The notes under the pieces were generated by a model that was given only the letters and a program-made list of their open reading frames with translations, made no database searches and was not told the origin of the DNA. A program made the translations under genes and the position numbers. 64,000 bases of DNA from Monosporascus cannonballus (taxonomy: Eukaryota > Ascomycota > Sordariomycetes > Xylariales), in assembly GCA_004154925.1 (NCBI GenBank), contig QJNS01000114.1, positions 124,001 through 188,000 on the forward strand, written 5' to 3'. Positions 24,809-36,000 of this stretch are shown in pieces; position 1 is the first letter of the stretch, and each line of letters starts with the position of its first letter.

Positions 24809-26926
24809 TCACAACGCCATTAAGCTGAAATCCCCCTTGAACCCACCATTCAACAACATTGCTGCCATTCGCAGTCTCATCAAAGGCATATCCGCCTGTG
24901 AGTATGTGCTGGGGTCGATGCCAAGGGCCAAGTAGATCGAATTGGTGATGACGAGTATCCCACAATCATAGCTGTTGGTTTGTCTAGGAACAGTATACTG
25001 GACCGTTTGCCACTCGTCCTCATTGTACCTGCTTCCAAGAAAGCCTTTAAGGAAGTTAAACGCCGTACCAAGTTCTCGAGAACCTCGCGAATGGAATGAA
25101 TCGACATAAGCAATGGTTCGTCGAGATGGCCGGATGACGATGACTGTCCAGTGACTGCCGTGGTTGATAGGCAAGAGGAATGTGTCGATCTCAAAGAAGT
25201 TTTCCGGTGTGGCTCCCCAAGTCCGCTTGAGACGACGGTCGCTGCCAGAGGCGCCCTTGGCGCAAATGTGCTGCCAGAACAAGGGAGAGAGCGCAACGCA
25301 CTTGGGTGCATTTTTCTTGAGGACGACACCAGCAGAGTCGTTGATCTCATGAGCCAACAAGGCGAGGACTGCTTGGATTATGTTATCGTTTAGCCATGCT
25401 GAGTTGGGGACGAGCTTGGCGAAATCGTGGCTCGAGACTTCCGTGCCTTCTGGATTGGGGACCTTGGCCACGCCGTTGTGCACCGTTGCTCTCGCTTTCT
25501 TGTCCCATTCCGAACTGAGAGGGGTTATGAGGGCGCCTTTGGGCCTGCGAAGGCCCAGACTAGTAAGTGATTTGCCGTAGAGCGCTTCAAGCTCGGCCCG
25601 GGCGCGCTCTTCGGCTATGCGGCGTTCTTTCTCTACTCTAGCGCGTTCCTTAGCCGCGCGAGCACGTTCTTCCGCCTCACGAGCACGTTGCTTTGCGATA
25701 CGGAATTCTTCTGCAGCACGGAGACGTTCATTTCTTTGCCCGTCTAGCTCGTCGACCTTCCCAGAACTAGGGGAGAGTCGCGTAGGTACCAGGCCGGGAA
25801 GTGAGATCTCTTCTTCTCTATCGAATAGCTCTGTGAGGTTGGAGTACTTAGGTGTGCCCAAAGATTTCCGCGTCCGCTTCGGCAAAGCGCGAGGACTTGG
25901 AGATATCTCCTCAGGGGGGGGCGTCTCTTGCTGTGTGGCAGTTGGTCTTAGTCTGATACCATCGGTGCTTATGAGATTAGACGATTGTAAGCGAGAAGCC
26001 AGAGTCGTTATTGCACTATCGCCACGGCTGGGACGATGCGAACTTGATGGTTCGCTGTATGGAGTAGCGGGCGATTCCTGAGGGCTGATACGAATGCGCT
26101 TTGATGATTCTGGACCGCCATCGTCAGGGATGTTACTTGTGGTGCGGAAGCCCTTGCCGAACACATGAGCGCACAAGTGGGTGAGGGTGCTGAATATTCG
26201 GCCAAAAGGCGTGACGCCTGTGGTGCCTCGTGTAGGTGGATTTGGAACATCATTTTGAACATCGTCGCTATCTTGCCACGAAGGCCAGGCCCCAGGCAAT
26301 GATGTCATGTCGGGGCTTCTGCGCGATGACGAGGCTCCCGAGTGTGCGGTACGTGCTGATGTACTGGGAAATTTGGTGACTGTAGGAGTAGCAGGCGGAG
26401 TGCCGATATTCATAGCATCAGGGTCGGCGGCGGAGTCGGCCCAAGTTGGGAAAGCACCCGGGGTCGGCTGAGCAACGTGCTGACGAGAAGCATCAACCAC
26501 GGCCGAATGAGAAAGCTGTTTTGGAAGCACGCCCGGATACCGAAACGTTGAGTTTCCAAGCGGCAGTTTGAGTGAGGAGTTTCCTGGTCTAAATGGTGAG
26601 ACTTGCGGCTCCGGCTTAGATGGCTGCACGTTGTCGGCTCTATGGTTGGCGCGCTCAAGCGTGCGATTGCACTTGGTAGGTTCCTAGACAAACCGGGGGG
26701 CAGGTGCCGGTCGCGGGGGCACATACAGTGCGATCCGCAGGAGTCGTGGAAGTGGCTCTGCTGGCACAAACGGGAGGGTACCAATGTCGGGCTCGTCGAT
26801 CGCGCTATAGCCTCGCTTTCGTGAACGAGGGCCCGGTTCCTGGAAAGGTGTGACTGGCTTTTCCTTGTTGGGGAGTTGGATGGTGACGGATTTATCGTTT
26901 GCGGCTACTTTGCGGCAGCCGCCCAT
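24809..26926 (-). CDS. ulp1: Ulp1-type SUMO protease (C48 family)
   Basis: Cysteine protease that matures SUMO and removes it from targets, usually at the nuclear rim. Exons 26694-26926 and 24809-26639 join in frame (donor GTTTGT, acceptor CATAG). With the ATG at 26926 the product is 687 residues. The N-terminal two thirds are disordered with a charged coiled coil (~360-430). The C-terminal ~210 residues are the catalytic domain: LVPNSAWLNDNII, SHW (His ~574), VDSF (Asp ~591), and Cys ~637 within QTNSYDCGI, so the triad is intact. The start is uncertain. The frame is open for about 33 more codons upstream of 26926, then meets a TGA, and another frame beginning at 27200 looks coding. The enzyme call is secure. 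Confidence 0.9.
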
Positions 26927-27011
26927 AATGTATTCCACGTCAGCTCCGTATTCACGCGGGGTCTTCTCGTGCTTTCGAAACTGGGCAGTCTTGTACTGTT
27001 CGAGGATGGAA

Positions 27012-27200
27012 CTAGGTCGATGTGGTGGTGGTGCGCCCTCTCAGTCTCGCTCTGGGGCAACCTTTGGCGTGAGCTTTCTGCTGTTCGCGGATGCTATTGC
27101 GAAGGCGAGTTAATCGACAGGTTTGGCAATTGACAAAGTGCTTGGCGTAAAAGGGGCCGCGGCCGAGAGTGTGGGCGGCGTAGTCCAGGCGATCTTGCAT
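27012..27200 (-). pseudogene. Possible out-of-frame N-terminal segment of ulp1
   Basis: ATG at 27200 opens a frame reading MQDRLDYAAHTLGRGPFYAK and onward, with Cys and Arg residues in the style of a real N-terminus. It runs into the region just upstream of ulp1 but in another phase, and no intron longer than about 22 nt connects the two. It may be an upstream ORF, an unrelated ORF, or a true first exon separated by a frameshift. Confidence 0.3.
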
Positions 27201-28725
27201 GATATCAGTTTGAAGTAATTTCGGAAAGTGCTTGTTTAACGAGAATTAGACGGGGACTTGATAGAAAGTCGCATCCGGAAGCTTGCAGTTGATGATTTGG
27301 TTGTAGTCGTGAACTGCCGATATCGATGAAAAAGGAGGGAGGAGGGAAAGGAAAGCCAGACGGGACATAGGAAGGGTTAAGTATACAGAAAGTGTGAATA
27401 ATCACTAAAGTCAATGAGCGGCATGACCGTGCTATTGGTGAAGACTCTGGCTACTCGCTTTCCGATCTAGGTGCAGCAATAAGATGGAAGTTGAAAAAAA
27501 AAAAATACGTACTCGTGACTTTGACTAAGGCTGGCGTGTGAAACCAAGTCTATTTGATTGCGCACTCGGTGGTTAAGTGCGCAGGGTCATTCTTGTGTGG
27601 GCTGAGGTGATTGCTTTCGATGGAAGGCGTAACGAATTGAGGATGCAAGTTTTGGTGGTTTGGTGGTTTATGCACCAAAGGCCTCAAGCGCGGGTTTGCG
27701 CCGTATGCGGATCTAAGCGCCCCCCAGCAATTTAGTGGGCTTCGGATGCTAAGAGCCAGGGGAGCTGGCTCTCACCTTCGTCGCAATCGGCAGGAGGTGT
27801 CCTTTTCTGCTCTTGGGGGATCAGCCACTAAGCCTTATTGGAATATTGTCAGATCCGGGGCATCGTGTTGTGCATTCCTTGCCTCGCTGCTTTGCGTCAT
27901 TGGCTGAAGGTTCATTTACGACAGTACCGCAACTGGACACTGGAGCCACTTGGAGTCTTGCTGGTTGCCGGGCCGATAACCAGCTTGTGCACCCAGATCC
28001 GACACAGGTACACATGGGGTATTACGACTCACAATCTGGACCCCGGGGTCTATGTGGACGATCGGGGCTCTGATAACATGCAATATGTCGCGTCGGTATG
28101 TCGCCACTGATAGACACGTCGAAGTCTAACTCCGACAATCTGCGTTGGAGCTTAGAAATGTGTAATGGCTTGGCATAACCTCAGCCTTTCGGGACTACCA
28201 TCTTACATCAAGTTACCACATGACGCTGTCCATGGAAATAAGATGCATAGCGTGCCCTCGGAGAATGGGTATCTTGACTCATCTATCGCGCTATACTCGA
28301 GTAGAACCGCTGTGCTAGATAGAACGCATGCCGCTGCACAGAGATGGCCTCACTCCGCATCAAATAATCCCCCCTTTTTTTCTTGCTGCCTGCTCAAAAG
28401 TCTCCCAAGGCGCAGACCTCCAAGAATGATGACGAGTCTCAAAGATAAGCAGCCCTGTCTGATGTGAAAACGCCGGCCAAATGCGCTGGATATAGAATCT
28501 TCCCTCCAATCTATCCATCCGTCCGTCGAGTCAATTGTCTAAATAGCTCAGACCATTGCCTGGCGCATCTCCTGTATCATGCGGTACCCTCTTCGTCCAT
28601 TTCGTTGCCATACAAAATTTCCGCCGTACATTCGCTTCCGCAACCTCGCTAGTCGTGTCTCGTTGAACAGGAAGTTCGTGTATAAGTCTAATGGTTTCCC
28701 GTCAACTCCACACATGACGAACCAA
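27201..28725. other. Intergenic region, no gene seen
   Basis: Upstream of ulp1 and downstream of sal1. Contains an A-run near 27493 and only short ORFs. It should include the ulp1 promoter and 5' UTR. Confidence 0.55.
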
Positions 28726-31205
28726 TCAGTGCAAGTTCATGATGTGTTTAGCGTTTTCGTAGACCATCCAGGTGATACTCAGGGCCGGTGCCACCTTCAG
28801 CAGGTTGGGCATGAGACCCTTGTAGAGGCCGCGGACGCCCTCGTTGCGGACCGTCTTATTCGCGACGTCCAAAATTCCCGTATATCTCGCAGGGTGCATG
28901 CTGGTGCCCTGTGTCTGCAAGCGTGTGCGCAGGACGTTGAGCGGGTAGACGACGCTGGCTCCGAACGCCCCAGAGGTGGCACCCATGATCCCCGTCGCGA
29001 ACGTGTTCGGTTGCGCATCTTCCTCATGGACGCCGTATTTCTTAGCCAGGTATGTCACGTACGTTGTTTTCAAAAACTCGAACGTGCCCATGTCGATGGC
29101 CGAATAAGGAAACATGCCGATGAGCCCCATAGTCACGCCGCGATAGGCTGCACGGGCGCCACCCTCGGCATACATTTTACGGAAGGTCTGTATCAGCAGA
29201 GCGTTTCCTCGTGCACCGCCAGAGACATACTCTGATTGAAGCCTGGTGACATGTCAGGAACCACACGGACTGTCGTCCCCCCGATTCTGGGGGTACACTT
29301 ACCTGAATTTAAGGGTATCAAGAGGGTAAACGCAAAATCTAAAGAATCATTAGCCCTTCCCCTGGAAAAGATGCGAGAGGGGAACGTACTGAGAAACCAT
29401 GCCGGCAAAACCACCGGCGACGAACTTCGAATACGGGTTGATGTGGTGCGTATCACCATGCCCTTCCAAATCAGCAAGCGTCCTTTTCGCTGCTTCATAG
29501 GCTCCGAACTGTATCCAGCGTTAGCTTCGAAGTATTATTCAATGTACGGCAGCTGGGTATATATACTCTGATTGCGGTTTCGGGCATGATCTTCACGACA
29601 TTGAGCCCATTCCCTATTTTCATGGTTAATACTCGAGTGCAGGTTGTGCTTCATATAAAGCAGCACCTACCAGCAAAAAAACCCCGGAATCCCCCAGCTT
29701 TGTAGAGGTCTGTAGCAGCGGTAATCAGGGGCCTCCCCGCACACCTGATAGCTAGTAGAGGCTGTCCTTTCTTAGCCGCCTTAACTACAAGACTGGCATC
29801 CGCGCTAGTGTTGACGAGGAGGTAAACTTTTAATCGGTCGAGAGGGGCAGTGGCGGTACGAGATATGCCTCCCGCGACTGCACCAGCGACGAAGTAGCCT
29901 GGATCGGGCAGGTAACTGATCAGCACGAATTTCTCGCCCTTTTCAAGCAGCTCAGGCTCAGCCTTAGCTCCTCGAATGGTAGGAAGTATCGGTGGTTCGA
30001 TCCCTTGAGAGACGGCACTTGTGTCTGCCTTGGATATTATGCCATCCTCGGTAGCGACAACGTATGGCCTCGTCGCTACTGCATCCATCCTGGCCGCGGC
30101 GTTGGATGAGGGTGACGCCTGCTTTGTAGGCGACTCCCGCTCTTGGTTCTCCTCTAGCGTGCTGCTGGGTGGATTGGTAGGAGAGTCTAGTGGAAACCAG
30201 GGGAGTTGCGATTTTTCGGGTGGAGAGGCAAGTCTTAAGAGGGAGCCAAAGAGAGTATGTAGAAAGGAGTCTGTGGTCCTACCTAAGCCTTCAAGAGTTT
30301 CGTCGCTGACAACCGAATCTCCCTCAGCTGTTAGGGTAAGAATTTCGGAATAAAATGAGAATACCGAATGTAGAGTTGTTGCAGGATCCGTATTCGGCAT
30401 GAAGAGTAAAAAATCGCTAAAGAATGTCAGTCAATTGGGTTGGGTTTTCAATTATGCCAATCGTTCGGATGCCCCTATTGTGCCCCCGCCTTCCATAACC
30501 TCATCACATGCCACTTGAAACAATACCTTACCTACGAACATTGTTGCAGAGTGGCAGCAGGAAACCTAAGTGCAGACAAACATAGACAGTGGCCTGTCAT
30601 AACTGCGAACGTGAAGACAACAAAAATTGACACGACTTACCGCCATTCCTCATATGTGATGAATCCATCCTTGTTGTGATCTATATCTTGGAAGAAGTCG
30701 TTGAGCCTGCGCATTGGTATTGCGATGCCCGCTCGTTGAAATGCCGCTTGGAGTTCATCCTTGTCGAGCTTCCCATTGTGATCTCGATCTATTGCCTTGA
30801 AAAGCATGAGGAGCTGTCGTTCGGCCGCCTCGACGAAGACACGGAATTCTATACGGCATCAGCCTCAATCCGCCGAAGTCCAGAAGCCGAGAAACAGCCT
30901 TCCGACCATGGCCCGCATGCGAAGCGCACCTTCATATTGTACCTTGCCATCACCATTGATATCTACCACCTTGATGATCTCCTTCAACATACCGTCTGCA
31001 TTTTTCATTGCTGTTGGAACAGAATCAGCACCGGTTCTCCATAGCTACGAAGCTTAGGGGGTAAGAGATGCTGACGATGATCGATTTTATGGAGTCCCTT
31101 CTTCAGTCCTTCCCAATCCAGCTCCCCCTTTCGGTGGACGTCCAATTTCTTCCATAACTGCTCGACGCGTGCATCCCGCTGGTTCTGTGACTCGGTCAAC
31201 TCCAT
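28726..31205 (-). CDS. sal1: Calcium-binding mitochondrial carrier (Sal1/SCaMC, ATP-Mg/Pi type)
   Basis: Inner-membrane carrier exchanging ATP-Mg or ADP for phosphate under Ca2+ control. Eight exons: 31076-31205, 30930-31010, 30641-30848, 29671-30416, 29567-29613, 29390-29508, 29303-29338 and 28726-29242, all GT-AG and in frame, 627 residues. EF hands: a degenerate first loop (DVHRKGELDW), then DINGDGKVQYE, DRDHNGKLDKDE and DIDHNKDGFITYEE. Carrier signatures: PLDRLK in repeat 1, YPLDTLKFR in repeat 2, YPLNVLRTR in repeat 3 (Asn replaces the usual acidic residue). A disordered linker of ~120 residues separates the halves. Start taken at MELTES (31205); an in-frame ATG at 31238 would add 11 residues. 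Divergent from ssn8, 737 bp away. Confidence 0.95.
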
Positions 31206-31942
31206 CTTGAACTCGGTAACCACGCTCGGGACCTTCATCTCCAGTGTTCATGACTGGGACTAGGAGACGATGGCAGGATGAAGGCGTTGTGCTATGGGTA
31301 CGGCATCGTAGTGCGTACAGTCGGATCAACCTCGCGCTCCAATCCGTTCGCTTTGGAGCCAGATCGCTATCGTGTTATCCTGATTTTGAATGTGAATTGA
31401 AGTCGAACTCGAAACCGCCATCTGTCCTTGTCCATTGAAAAGCCTCCTGTAATTAGGTAGCTCACTGGAGTCAGTGAGGGCCGCAGGGATACGTTAAGAG
31501 GCCGTGGACGAATCGTGAAGGGCCTTTCGTCATAGTACACCGCTAGACTCAATGAGGACAACCGCTAAGCGGCCGATAAGCCGATAAGGATCCTCTCCCT
31601 TCCCGGGACAAAGGCTGCCGGGATGCGTTACAGTGCATGGCGGTACAGATTTTCGGTGCGTCAAAGGTGGGAGGGAGAGCCGATTATACAGTGTGGGCGG
31701 TTATTATATACGGTTGGTTATCAAGCACTCGTCCGATATCCGGCTGTATCGCAACCTGAGACTGCCCTTAAAAATCTGAGACCTCCCAAAATATATTTAC
31801 TCAGCGTTGCCCAGGCAGGGCATCCCTTATTTATATGCCGCTATGTGTGGCTCATATAACGGGCTGTTAGATGAGCGATTTTGTTTGGCTTGACATTTTC
31901 CTTTTTTTTTTTGGAGCACATTGGGCGTTTCTCATAATCATA
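31206..31942. promoter_or_regulatory. Shared divergent promoter region of sal1 and ssn8
   Basis: The two genes are head-to-head across this interval, so it must contain both promoters. No specific TATA or factor site is claimed. Only short, unsupported ORFs occur here. Confidence 0.55.
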
Positions 31943-33038
31943 ATGGCTGCAAACTATTGGGAGTCTACTCAATGGCGCTTCTGGCAGTTCTCGAAAGACG
32001 AGCTCGCGGAGATGCGCGGAAAACTTGAAAACGAGGAATCCAGCTTGATACAAATGTTTACACTTCCTCAGTGGAGGCATCTGAATATCTACATCAACCA
32101 ACGTGAGTAACCGCTCGGCCCCTGCCATAGGTGTTGGGTGTTATGGATTGAGCTAACGATGCGTTGTAGAAATCAATCGCCTGGGTAAGAGGCTCGGGAG
32201 CAAGCAACAGGCCGTTGCCACCGCTCAGCTCTATATAAAACGGTTTTACTGCAAAGTCGAGATACGCCGGACAAATCCCTATCTCGTAATAGCTACTGCG
32301 CTGTATCTGGCCTGTAAGATGGAGGAATGTCCTCAACACATCCGCCTCGTCGTTCAGGAAGCCCGGTCTCTTTGGCAAGGTAAGATAACTCATGAACCCG
32401 CTCCTAGCAATATCTGGTCGATCGATTGAAGTGCTGACCATGCAGATCTTCTTTCTCTCGATGTCGGGCGCCTCGGCGAATGCGAGTTCTTTCTTATTTC
32501 CGAAATGAATTCTCACCTGATCGTGCATCAACCGTATCGAACGCTAACGAGCCTCCAATCCGATCTTCTCTTATCCCAAGATGAAGTCAACATCGCCATG
32601 TCAGTTATTAACGATCACTACATGACCGACCTCCCCCTGCTTTACCCTCCACACATCATAGCCCTCACGGCGATATTGCTGTCCCTCGTCCTTCGTCCTA
32701 ACTCGGTTGGCGGCGGAGCTGCGGCGAACATGGCGGCGGCCACAGCGGCGCTCGCGCAAGCTCAGGCTCGGACAGGCACCATCAGTGGTAGTACGACGGC
32801 GAGCGGGCAAAGCACACCAAGCGGTACTGAGACAAAAGATAAGCAACAAGAAGCTCGAGTGGGAAAAGTTCAGCGGTTTGCTGCGTTCCTCGCTGAGAGT
32901 AATGTTGATATCGAGGGTATGGTGGACTGTACTCAAGAGCTGATCTCATTTTACGAATGCTACGAACAATATAACGACAAAATGACCCGTGAGCAGATCA
33001 ATCGGTTCGTAAAGGCCAGAGGACTAGACAAGCCATAA
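31943..33038 (+). CDS. ssn8: Cyclin C, RNA polymerase II holoenzyme (Ssn8/Srb11)
   Basis: Partner of the Cdk8-type kinase in the Mediator kinase module, in the nucleus. Exons 31943-32102, 32170-32379 and 32446-33038 join in frame through GT-AG introns to 320 residues. The N-terminus [14 protein letters not shown] is characteristic of cyclin C. The first cyclin fold covers about residues 45-150 ([30 protein letters not shown]), the second about 155-300 ([18 protein letters not shown], then [11 protein letters not shown]). An Ala/Gly/Thr-rich insertion (~215-255) lies inside the second fold, as in other fungal homologues. Ends VKARGLDKP. Confidence 0.95.
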
Positions 33039-36000
33039 ATAGGTGTCGCCGCCTTCTTGGCCGGCAAGGCGCATTCACGGGTTTGTTCACCTGGGTAAGG
33101 AAAGGCAATAAGCGGGCTTCGGAACCGAGCAACACAGACATATCTTTTCAAAGCGGTGCAACATTATTGCCTACATAATTGTTACATCTCGCCCTCCATA
33201 CCGACGAGGGCTCTATTGCGCCCAGGATAAAGAGCGATCGTTTAGGATATCCTGCATCGCTTTTGAAAAAGCACGTGGCTCCATCCGCATTAGACGACGT
33301 GCACCACACTCGCGCCTGATCGTTGGATGGGAAACGGGGTATTCTGCTTCAAAGAATGGACGTGCCGCGACACTGCAGTCAGCGAAGCAAATGACCTCAG
33401 GGGAGAGCCAACGATTGGTGGCTGGTTACCAAGCTGCATGTTCTGCATAATCTGCGGAGGAACAGCGGTGTGGCCGTGTCATGCACCAGCAGCGGCAAAT
33501 GTTGCTTGGCGAGAGAGCAAAGCTGGCACGGGGATGGGACACCACTCTCTCCAAAGCTGGCATGTTGCCAGCGACTGCTACATCGACCCGTACTTATGAG
33601 CCTATCGCTGGTAGGATATGGGGAACCCTGCGGCTCTGGAAACGCACAAGAGGCTGGACGGCTGCATTTGTGTGCCGACAGGCTGAGCCATGAGACCGTA
33701 GCAAAAACAATTCCTGGGATCTTGAACCCGCAGCGACTCATTTGGGATGGCACAGCAGCAGGTTTGGCCCACGATCTTCACTTCTGCGTCTCATTGACCA
33801 CCTATCTCTGGGAGACGGCCGTGTTCTAACAGGAGAGGGCCCCGTAGACTGCGGACGATGTTGAGACGGTGCAATCCGATCTTAGCTACAACTGGCGACG
33901 AACTGGCATCCAGTGCTGAAATATTTAGCTGTAGCTCCCTCAATTGCAATATGTAACGTTCCGGCCGTATGGCTTGCAGGAACCCTTTTGGGCACAGTTG
34001 CAGGTCAGTCCAAAGTGCTAACAGTACATATTATCTTCGAAAGCATTCTCATGGTAGACGTTGTGTAGGAACCAATCGCGCATACTTAGCAGCGTCTTCC
34101 GGAAGTCAACAACGGGCTTTATACAATATATATGACTGCCGAAGGGAGAGTGAGATGGGTATTATCGCATACTTCGACGTCCCCAAGGTCTCCTTCCATA
34201 GCTTTGTAGAGTACAAGTAATGAGCAAGATGACACATTCCCTCTATGCACCCACAGTGCCTCTAAACACTCCGCATTCACATCATCTGCTGTGTGACGAC
34301 AGCTGCTAAGATACGGCGGCGGAGGGAAAGTGACGGCGGCAAGGGCGACGAAGGCAGCGAAGATGGCGAAATGTGAAGTCATTCCCAAGCCTCGAGAAGG
34401 GTAACCGGAGTTTTTGCCTCCTTCGTCACCTAAACCCGCCAAGGGCATTCAGCACCAGGGGCAAACTGTGATGAGCCTCAATCGACCACCAGCTGGGTTC
34501 CAGAACATACGGGCATACGTACACTCCCGCTTCGCTAATCTCGACACGACAGCATGTTGTTAGAACCAAAGGGAGATCGTCGCCTTCTCTTATCTCATCC
34601 GCCAGGGTCTCTATGTCCCAATGTAGCCCTGTATCCAGATCCGGGGTTGCAGAAGCCCAGAAGACGGCGTTCCTATTACTGCACGTTCCAGTACACGGGG
34701 CAAGGCGGCAAATGGTGGGTGTCAGCCGCTACTACATCGAGTAACCAGGTAATGTAGTCTTCGTTAGACGATTTCGCCACCCCCTCATGGTCACGACCGC
34801 CCGGCAGCCCTGGCTTGCAGCCGTTAATACTGTAAAGGCTAGGTACGGAAGCGAGACGGTCGGCGGATCTCGGTATGTTCTGCATTTTTATCATACGTTG
34901 AGTGATCTTGCCAACCGTCTTTTTAGCCGTTACGGTAACAAGAGGCAGTTACGTTATGGGTGACAAGAACTGGAAGATTGCCGTCGAGATGGAGGTCCTC
35001 GAGGTCTGCAATAACGCTCTAGACCCCAGTGTATGTATGTAGGTACGAGGCAGCGGTATCGAGAGCGCTTCGCAATTGAAAGCAGTTCTTACGCTTCATC
35101 TCCGCCATGCAGATGCACGATGCTTTACATCTTGCTGTAGTACGCGCTTCAAAAGGTTCGACCCGCAAGTTATCTATACGAAGGTGGTAATACGTTTATT
35201 AGACCGTAGGTGTGTGTAAGCGCGGGAGGTAACTTGAAGGGCATGAGGGCGGCAGCGGCAGGGAAGGCTTCCCCAGCCTCATCAGCCGCCACGCTCTCAG
35301 CCATCTCCGTATTATTAGACTCGACTTTGTTTCACCAAGCAGCGGGAGGGTTGCGCAAACCTTGATGTCTTCGTTCCGGCCGACACGGAGGTGGTGCATG
35401 TGGTCATCTCCCACCACGTTGTACTCGCCTGCAGCGGCTTTCAGCAGGGATGGATCCCATTGCGGGTCCTTGATGCCCTGCCTGGGCCTAGTCCACGTAT
35501 GTACAGCGTGTAAGGGTGAGACACATCTCAAAAGACGCTTGGAGGAGCGCCCAATGAGATCGAGTCGCATTGCTGACAACTGCACAGTGTCGCTGGTACC
35601 CAGTGTCAAAGAGGAGGGGCGTTGGAGTCTTACGGTTCCTACGCAGCTAGCAAATGTATCCAATCCTAACTAATGCAAGCTCGGAGCCCGGAAAGGGACT
35701 AAACCATCACCGCCACCTGTTTATGCAACAGCCCAACCCTCCTCTTCCCTTCTCGTTACTGCTCCCGCATGCCGAGTTGCGACCTGTGACTTGTTGTTGT
35801 TGGCTGTCAGCCAAGTCCGGGGAGTTGAAGGCATTTCCTATAAAAAAGGGCGTGCAGGTGTTCAGGCACACCAGGAACAAACCGGTGGCGCCCTTCTCGG
35901 GAGATCGAGGGGTTCGCACTCACTGCCGATAAGATTGCACGATACCGTACAGATAGGGCTCATGAATCAGAACGCATAGCCCATATGGCAGACGACGAGA

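Noticed and set aside
29990..30010. Sequence like a tRNA B-box (GGTTCGATCCC)
   Set aside because: It lies inside a sal1 coding exon and has no A-box or acceptor stem around it.
35155..35172. Second B-box-like GGTTCGACCC
   Set aside because: No cloverleaf could be drawn from the flanks; chance match.
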